Positions 6,689 through 10,990 of a stretch of 10,990 nt of DNA are shown here, one piece after another. The notes under the pieces were generated by a model. It ran no database searches, was not told where the DNA came from, and saw only the letters and a program-made list of their open reading frames with translations. Every line of letters begins with the position of its first letter. The first letter of the stretch is position 1. The translations under genes and the position numbers were made by a program. Source of the stretch: Actinomycetes bacterium (lineage in GTDB: Bacteria > Actinomycetota > Acidimicrobiia > Acidimicrobiales > RAAP-2); the NCBI GenBank assembly GCA_021777285.1, contig JAJYDR010000078.1, positions 1-10,990 on the forward strand. The letters are read 5' to 3'.

Positions 6689-8587
6689 TCACTTGATCCA
6701 GATCTGGTCCCATCGCGCCGATCCGAGGTCGGGGTTCAAACAGCGCGTCGTCCCGTCGCCCGCGGTGGCGTAGGCCCAGTTCTCGATGTTGTCCCGCGCG
6801 GCCCATCCCGTGACGATGAAGGTGAGGAACAGGTACGGGATGTCCTTGGCGAACCGCTGGTTCACCGACGCCCACAGTGTGCGCAGCTGGTAGGAGTTGG
6901 CCGGTGAGGCGAGTGCGTTGAGCATGGCGCCCTCGATTGCGGGGTCGCCCAGGTGGGCGAAGTTGACCGCACCGGCGATGAAGGTGTTCGTGGGCAGCGC
7001 GGTAAGCCCGAGTCCCCCCTGGGCCGGCGACGTCGTCGCGGGCTGAGAGACGAACCAGACGTAGTTGAGCGCCGGGTCGACCCCACCGAACTGGATCCAG
7101 TCCGCACAGTCGAACTGGCCAACGATGACGTTCTGGATCAACGTCGACTGGGTGAGCGGTCGTGGCGTGACCGTGATACCGACCGCCTGGAGCTGCTGGG
7201 ACAGGAACGCGAAGCCCTTCTCTGACGACGCGCTCCCGGCGATGTAGTCGAGGACGAAACCCACCGTCGAGACGTTGTGCTTGCTCTTGTACGCGTCGAC
7301 CAACGCCTTAGCCCGCTTCGGGTCATAGGACGGGTAGTGCGGGTTGCGGTAGTAGGGCGAGGAGGACTTGTAGATGCCATCGGAGACCGGCTGGACGCCA
7401 CCCGCGACGACCTTGTGGAAGGTCTTGCGGTTGATCGCCATCGCGCAGGCCTGACGGATCGTGACGTCGTTCAACACCGGCTTCAACTTCGTGTTCCAGG
7501 TGAGTGAGGACGGATCGACGGCGCCCATCGTCCCTTCGTAGTCGGCGAGTTGGACCGATGTGGGGACCGCCTGGCCCTTCTCGATGTACGACAGCGCGCC
7601 GGGGACACCGTCAGTGGCGAACTCACCGGCCCACGCGAAGTACTGGTTCATCGTGCCCGTGGTGTTGACGATCAGGCACAGCGAATCGGGGTTCGTCGGA
7701 TCGTTGCTGTCGGTGCGGTACTTGATGCCCTTCATCGTCTCGAGGTTCGCCACGCTCGCCCCGTCCTGGGTCAGGATCATGTCCACCTGGCCCGACTGCA
7801 AGGCGAGGTTACGGGTCGGGTCGTCAGGAATCGTGCGGAACGTGACCCCGTCGAGGTAGGGCAACCGGCGGTGATGGGCGTCCTTGCGCCAGTAGCGCGG
7901 GTTGCGCACGAACTTCGACTCGTAGTTGACCTGCCACGACTCCACCATGAAGGGACCCGTGCCGATGGGCTTACCCGTGTAGGTCGGTGAGAAGGTGCTC
8001 GGGTGAGCCATGTACGCGGTCTGCTGTTCACAGAGCGCGCCGTAGGGGAAGGTCGAGTAGGCGATGACCAAGTTGAACTTGACCACGTAGTCGTTCACCT
8101 TGGTGACCGAGGCGATGATGGGACGGATCGCGAGTCCGACCGTCGGGTCGGCGGCCGCGGCGTTGAAGTTGGCCACGACGATGTCCGCGTTGAACGGGTC
8201 GCCGTTGGAGAACGTTACCCCTCGGCGCAGCACCACGGTCCAGGTCTTGTAGCCGTTGCTCGGCGTGGCCGAAAGCGCGAGCATGGGCAGCCACGTCCGT
8301 CCGTTCGCCGACGAGACGAAGAGCGCGTCGTAGAGCGCGTTGGCCACGCAGAACCCCGAGGAGTCCATCTTGCCCTGCGCACCGTTGAAGATGTGATAAT
8401 TCGGCACGTCCGAGACCAGACCCACCCGCAGGGTCCCGCCCAGTTTGGGCTTGCCGAGGTTGACCCCAGCCGCCGCTCCGGCCGCGGTGGCGAGCAGGTC
8501 GTCGACGACGGTCCCCGCCATCGCGATACCGCCCACCGTCGCCGCCGAATGGGTAAGAAACGTCCGTCGGTCCATCGTTGAAGCCAT
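6689..8587 (-). CDS. Tat-exported ABC solute-binding protein, family 5
   Basis: A 632-residue extracytoplasmic solute-binding protein of the peptide/nickel/opine type (SBP_bac_5), which captures oligopeptides or similar solutes for an ABC importer. The N-terminus DRRTFLTHSA (6-15) matches the twin-arginine RRxFL pattern and is followed by a hydrophobic stretch to about 42. There is no lipobox cysteine, so it is probably released or held by the uncleaved helix. The mature domain opens with LGGTLRVGLV (49-58) and contains the family-typical QSGQVDMILTQD. The ATG at 8587 is preferred because AGAGGA (8596-8601) lies eight bases upstream; the ATGs at 8596 and 8575 and a longer frame to 8653 lack good sites. 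No permease or ATPase gene adjoins it on either side, so its transporter must be encoded elsewhere. Confidence 0.9.
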   Translation of the reverse strand: MASTMDRRTFLTHSAATVGGIAMAGTVVDDLLATAAGAAAGVNLGKPKLGGTLRVGLVSDVPNYHIFNGAQGKMDSSGFCVANALYDALFVSSANGRTWLPMLALSATPSNGYKTWTVVLRRGVTFSNGDPFNADIVVANFNAAAADPTVGLAIRPIIASVTKVNDYVVKFNLVIAYSTFPYGALCEQQTAYMAHPSTFSPTYTGKPIGTGPFMVESWQVNYESKFVRNPRYWRKDAHHRRLPYLDGVTFRTIPDDPTRNLALQSGQVDMILTQDGASVANLETMKGIKYRTDSNDPTNPDSLCLIVNTTGTMNQYFAWAGEFATDGVPGALSYIEKGQAVPTSVQLADYEGTMGAVDPSSLTWNTKLKPVLNDVTIRQACAMAINRKTFHKVVAGGVQPVSDGIYKSSSPYYRNPHYPSYDPKRAKALVDAYKSKHNVSTVGFVLDYIAGSASSEKGFAFLSQQLQAVGITVTPRPLTQSTLIQNVIVGQFDCADWIQFGGVDPALNYVWFVSQPATTSPAQGGLGLTALPTNTFIAGAVNFAHLGDPAIEGAMLNALASPANSYQLRTLWASVNQRFAKDIPYLFLTFIVTGWAARDNIENWAYATAGDGTTRCLNPDLGSARWDQIWIK

Positions 8588-8733
8588 TGTCGACATCCTC
8601 TCGCACCAGGATTCAGCGTTCTGCCGAGTCCCCCCTGCCGGTGAACCTAGCAACCCCCACCATCAAATCGGTGGCGAACCCATGGATCTTTGGCTGTGAC
8701 GACTCTCAGGCGAGCTCGGCGATCAGCGACATA
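8588..8733. other. Intergenic region upstream of solute-binding protein
   Basis: About 146 bases between the solute-binding protein start and the hairpin at 8734-8772. On the minus strand it holds the AGAGGA ribosome-binding site (8596-8601) and a possible -10 TAGGTT (8645-8650) without a clear -35. No coding sequence or RNA gene is supported. Confidence 0.4.
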
Positions 8734-8772
8734 TCAGGGCCCGGGTGGCGGGAGGAAGCACCCGGGCCCTGA
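8734..8772 (-). terminator. Strong 14-bp hairpin downstream of DUF5666-repeat gene
   Basis: Arms 8734-8747 and 8759-8772 (outer sequence TCAGGGCCCGGGT) pair perfectly over 14 bases, with an 11-base loop. The hairpin lies 19 bases after the stop of the minus-strand exported protein gene and before the next minus-strand gene, where a terminator is expected. No T-run follows, which is common for GC-rich actinobacterial terminators. It could also protect the mRNA 3' end. Confidence 0.6.
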
Positions 8773-8790
8773 CGAACGCGGCGATGACCG

Positions 8791-9753
8791 TCAGTGGGCC
8801 ATCATGTCCATGCCGGGGCCAACAGGTTGCGCAGCGTTTGGCGCCCCTGGTGCCCAGCCCGGCGCACCTGGTGCCCCGCCCATTGTCGGCGCGAGTCCGA
8901 TGTCGACGGTGACGGCTTCAAGGGTGGTGTGATCGGCGCCGATCGTCCCTTCGGCCCCGATCACCGTGCCAGTCGTCACGTCACCCAGTGCGGCACTCGC
9001 ACCCGCCTTCACGTAGGTCGTCGTGTCGCCGACCTGAATGGTTCGGTAGAAACCCTGGCGGTCACTGACAGTGATGGTGTCACCCGTCACCGATACGACG
9101 GTCCCCGCGACGTGCGCGAGGTCGATCTCGATGGCGGCCGCGGTCGTGGCGCTCGCCGTGGAGGGTCGGACCTGGACCCGCTCGCCCACCGCGAGGGCCG
9201 ACGCCGCGGCGCGCGCGCGTCCTTCGTTCACGGTGGTCGACGGATCGATTGCGTAGGTGGACGAGGTGCCGTCGGCGTGCCTCAGCGTGATCGAGGTCGA
9301 GCTCACGTTCGTCACGACGCCATCGGGCGCATCACCGACGGGCGCCCCGGGTGGGACGATGACGATGGTGGCGGCGGTCTTCGACCCGACCGAGGAGACC
9401 ATGATGGCGACGTTCTCGCCGACGGCCAGGCTGGTCGCGGTGGCCGCGGCCCCGTCTTTGCGAACGACGGTCGATCCCGAGATGCCGTACGTCGCGACGA
9501 CGCCACCGGGGTCTCGCACCGTGATCGAGGTCGCACTCACGGCCGTGACTGAACCGACAACGCCGAGGTCACCGAAGCGGCCCCGGTCGCCTGCGTGAGA
9601 CACACCCGACATCGACGTCGGGGCTTTGGTTGGTGTCAATCCAGTGTTCGACGCGGCACCGGCGACGCTTATGCCGGTCGCGAGTGCACTGATGGCTACC
9701 ACGGTCGAGACGCCGACGCGCCGACCGATCCGGTGGTTCTTCTTCGGGGGCAT
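8791..9753 (-). CDS. Exported protein with three DUF5666-like repeats
   Basis: A 320-residue protein of unknown function, predicted to be secreted. The signal peptide has a basic start (PPKKNHRIGRR), a hydrophobic core at about 13-32 and an Ala-rich cleavage area (SVAGAASN). Three similar beta-rich units follow at about 66-134, 145-211 and 216-286. Each runs GxVxxVxxxxITV, a short turn, a T(Y/I)xI strand, a TxxVxxG turn, then ALAVGExVxV and a final strand ending AxxIxI. This is the layout of DUF5666 units, small OB-like domains of unknown role. The tail after 290 is Gly/Ala/Pro-rich and ends GPGMDMMAH, a possible metal-binding or flexible end. The ATG at 9753 is chosen because it gives a clean signal peptide and AGCAGG lies five bases upstream; the frame runs open to 9897, but the extra residues are not signal-like. 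Confidence 0.8.
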   Translation of the reverse strand: MPPKKNHRIGRRVGVSTVVAISALATGISVAGAASNTGLTPTKAPTSMSGVSHAGDRGRFGDLGVVGSVTAVSATSITVRDPGGVVATYGISGSTVVRKDGAAATATSLAVGENVAIMVSSVGSKTAATIVIVPPGAPVGDAPDGVVTNVSSTSITLRHADGTSSTYAIDPSTTVNEGRARAAASALAVGERVQVRPSTASATTAAAIEIDLAHVAGTVVSVTGDTITVSDRQGFYRTIQVGDTTTYVKAGASAALGDVTTGTVIGAEGTIGADHTTLEAVTVDIGLAPTMGGAPGAPGWAPGAPNAAQPVGPGMDMMAH

Positions 9754-9799
9754 GGTTGCCTGCTTTCTGTCTCGAGGGGACCGAGACCTGTCCATCCTG

Positions 9800-9814
9800 C
9801 TCAGACTGTCTGAG
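9800..9814. promoter_or_regulatory. Perfect 15-base palindrome, candidate operator
   Basis: CTCAGAC-T-GTCTGAG is a perfect dyad with 7-base arms around one central base, 47-61 bases upstream of the ATG at 9753. Loose outer TCCT/AGGA bases extend the symmetry. Its size and place fit an operator for a dimeric regulator. It lies between divergent genes and could serve either one. Confidence 0.45.
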
Positions 9815-9867
9815 GACTCCGTGTGGTCGCCGTAAGACCTCGCTAAATCTGGATTCGCGGGGACGGA

Positions 9868-9873
9868 TATGGT
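9868..9873 (+). promoter_or_regulatory. Possible -10 box TATGGT for permease gene
   Basis: TATGGT matches the TANNNT pattern and would start a transcript near 9880, giving a leader of about 95 bases that contains both hairpins at 9889-9937. No convincing -35 is seen 16-18 bases upstream, so this is tentative. Confidence 0.3.
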
Positions 9874-9888
9874 GAAGCGCTCCTCGGG

Positions 9889-9937
9889 GCCCGCCATCGG
9901 GCAGACTGGCTCCGTGCGACTAGCCCCTCACGGAGCC
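9889..9937 (+). promoter_or_regulatory. Two-hairpin leader upstream of NCS1 permease
   Basis: The first hairpin pairs GCCCG (9889-9893) with CGGGC (9898-9902) around a CCAT loop. The second pairs GGCTCCGTG (9908-9916) perfectly with CACGGAGCC (9929-9937) around a 12-base loop. Four loop bases CCCT (9925-9928) could pair with AGGG (9960-9963) at the Shine-Dalgarno sequence. I compared it by memory with TPP, ZTP, guanidine and cobalamin riboswitches and saw none of their conserved cores. It may be a cis-acting RNA, a protein-binding dyad or a simple attenuator. Confidence 0.4.
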
Positions 9938-9960
9938 GCACAGGTGAGACACATCTATTA

Positions 9961-9967
9961 GGGAGGA
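9961..9967 (+). promoter_or_regulatory. Shine-Dalgarno GGGAGGA of permease gene
   Basis: GGGAGGA lies eight bases before the GTG at 9976 and fixes that codon as the start, although the frame has other candidate starts downstream. Confidence 0.7.
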
Positions 9968-9975
9968 CCACGAAC

Positions 9976-10990
9976 GTGGCGTCGACGTTGGAATCACACG
10001 ACGGCTCGATTGAAGACGAGCCGTTTCACATAGAGCAACACGGGATTGACTTCATTCCCGAACAGGAGCGATGGGCCACCGCCCGCAACATCGGCGCCAT
10101 GTGGACGGGCTCGGCGGTCAACGTCGAGTACTTCATCTACGGCGCGATCCTCATGGGCTTCGGGTTCAGCTTCTGGACCGCATTCAGCCTGATCGTCCTC
10201 GGCAACCTGTCCTTCTTGCTACTCGGGGTCGCGTCGCTGCAGGGTCCCGAAACGGGCACCACGGCCTTCGCGATCAGTCGCGCCCCCTTCGGGCTGCGCG
10301 GCTCGCGCGTCGTGAGCTTCTTCAACTGGATTACCCAACTCGGCTTCGAGACCGAGGGACTGATCCTCATCGTCGGCGCCGCCATGGTCCTCTTCCAGAT
10401 GGCCGGCATCCACGTGAGCAGCCCGCTCAAGGTGATCCTGATCATCCTCGCTGCGGCCATCCAGGCGGTCATGCCTTACCTGGGCCACGCGACGATGGTG
10501 AAGATCCTGCGCGCACTGATCATCCCCTTCATCGCGATCTTCGTCCTGTTCGCGATCTTTGACGTGAAGCACGGCTCGGTGCACTTCAAGGGGTTCCTCG
10601 GTGGATGGGAGCTCTACACCGCCGGTCTCGCCTTCACCATTGCCCTGTCGGGGCTCGGCTGGACCGAGTGTGGCAACGACTACACCCGGTACCTACCCCG
10701 TGACACGAAGAAGGGTGCCGTGGTCGGTTGGGTCTTCCTCGGTACCGCACTGCCCGAGATCGTGCTGATGACCCTCGGGGCACTCACCTACACCTTCATC
10801 TCCTCGAGCGCACAGGTCCAAGCCTGGAACAGCTCGAACCCGCTGCAGGCGCTCTACGGCCAGCACTTCATCCCCACTTGGGTCATCGCGGTCTTCCTCG
10901 TCTTCGCGATCGTCCAGCTCTTCGGGATCAACTCCCTGGACCTCTACAGCTCCGGGGTCTCGGTCCAGGCGATGGGAATCCACCTCAAGC
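9976..10990 (+). CDS. NCS1 family purine/cytosine-type permease, 3' end outside window
   Basis: The first 338 residues of a nucleobase-cation-symport-1 permease, which takes up nucleobases, hydantoins or vitamin precursors with H+ or Na+. The frame is open to the end of the window; family members are about 450-500 residues. The cytoplasmic N-terminus ends with FIPEQERWATARN, the family-typical P-E-x-E-R lead into helix 1, then MWTGSAVNVEYFIYG. Helices follow through the piece. SGLGWTECGNDYTRYLP, with DYTRYLP at residues 235-241, is a clear NCS1 block, as is NSLDLYSSGVSVQAMG near the end. The layout is nearer to the purine-cytosine permeases than to CodB, but the substrate is not readable. The start is GTG with a good Shine-Dalgarno sequence. 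It is divergent from the DUF5666-repeat gene, and no nucleobase-degradation gene is in the window. Confidence 0.88.
   Translation, partial: MASTLESHDGSIEDEPFHIEQHGIDFIPEQERWATARNIGAMWTGSAVNVEYFIYGAILMGFGFSFWTAFSLIVLGNLSFLLLGVASLQGPETGTTAFAISRAPFGLRGSRVVSFFNWITQLGFETEGLILIVGAAMVLFQMAGIHVSSPLKVILIILAAAIQAVMPYLGHATMVKILRALIIPFIAIFVLFAIFDVKHGSVHFKGFLGGWELYTAGLAFTIALSGLGWTECGNDYTRYLPRDTKKGAVVGWVFLGTALPEIVLMTLGALTYTFISSSAQVQAWNSSNPLQALYGQHFIPTWVIAVFLVFAIVQLFGINSLDLYSSGVSVQAMGIHLK

Noticed and set aside
5582..6907. A 441-codon plus-strand frame across the MFS gene and the end of the solute-binding gene
   Set aside because: Runs out of frame over two recognisable genes and is Arg-rich with no motif.
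8588..8653. Extending the solute-binding protein to ATGs at 8596 or 8653
   Set aside because: The Tat motif should be near the N-terminus, and only the ATG at 8587 has a well-spaced AGAGGA.
8794..9552. A 252-codon plus-strand frame opposite the DUF5666-repeat gene
   Set aside because: Asp/Arg/Gly-rich reverse translation with no signal; the minus strand has a signal peptide and regular repeats.
9754..9897. Extending the DUF5666-repeat protein to an upstream ATG at 9897
   Set aside because: The added 48 residues would bury the signal peptide inside the protein and cover the palindrome; a ribosome-binding-like AGCAGG precedes the ATG at 9753.
9889..9975. A known riboswitch (TPP, ZTP, guanidine, cobalamin) in the permease leader
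   Set aside because: None of the conserved core strings of these classes could be found by eye. ACTGGC at 9905-9910 recalls ZTP, but the partner CCGCCTGGGCA is absent.
1..10990. A defence system, prophage or mobile element
   Set aside because: No nuclease, helicase, integrase, transposase, toxin-antitoxin or repeat-spacer pattern was seen on either strand, and composition is even throughout.

Overview
The DNA is GC-rich (about two thirds G+C by eye), with strong G/C preference at third codon positions and frequent GTG starts. Several genes start directly downstream of a TANNNT-type -10 box. This suggests a high-GC actinobacterium. The protein styles would suit an Acidimicrobiia-like lineage, but no marker gene is present, so the lineage is an inference. 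I found no rRNA, tRNA, CRISPR array, insertion sequence or phage gene.

Layout. (1) Bases 2-2382, plus strand: the 3' part of a class III omega-aminotransferase, overlapping by one base (TGATG) an FAD-dependent amine/amino-acid oxidase of the DAO family. Together they look like a catabolic pair for polyamines or other primary amines. (2) Bases 2384-4848, minus strand: a PLP-dependent threonine/serine dehydratase, then an uncharacterised exported protein, then a small polytopic membrane protein that resembles DUF1345. The last two are only 9 bases apart. (3) Bases 4920-6686, plus strand: a CadD-like small membrane transporter and an MFS efflux-type transporter, each with its own apparently leaderless promoter. 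(4) Bases 6689-9753, minus strand: a Tat-exported family 5 solute-binding protein with no ABC permease or ATPase genes beside it, and an exported protein with three DUF5666-like repeats, followed by a strong hairpin. (5) Bases 9976 to the window end, plus strand: the first two thirds or so of an NCS1 (purine/cytosine type) permease, preceded by a leader with two hairpins.

The window reads as ordinary nutrient-uptake and amine/amino-acid catabolism territory with strand switches every one to three genes. The best supported unusual signal is regulatory. Four genes (starts at 3022, 3841, 4920, 5523) each have a TANNNT box ending 6-7 bases before the start codon, which predicts leaderless transcripts. 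In one case the -10 box is built on the stop codon of the gene upstream. Other points worth checking are the 15-base perfect palindrome upstream of the DUF5666 protein, the hairpin leader of the permease, and the DUF5666 triple-repeat protein with its Met/His-ended tail. I did not find convincing evidence of a wholly new multi-gene system.
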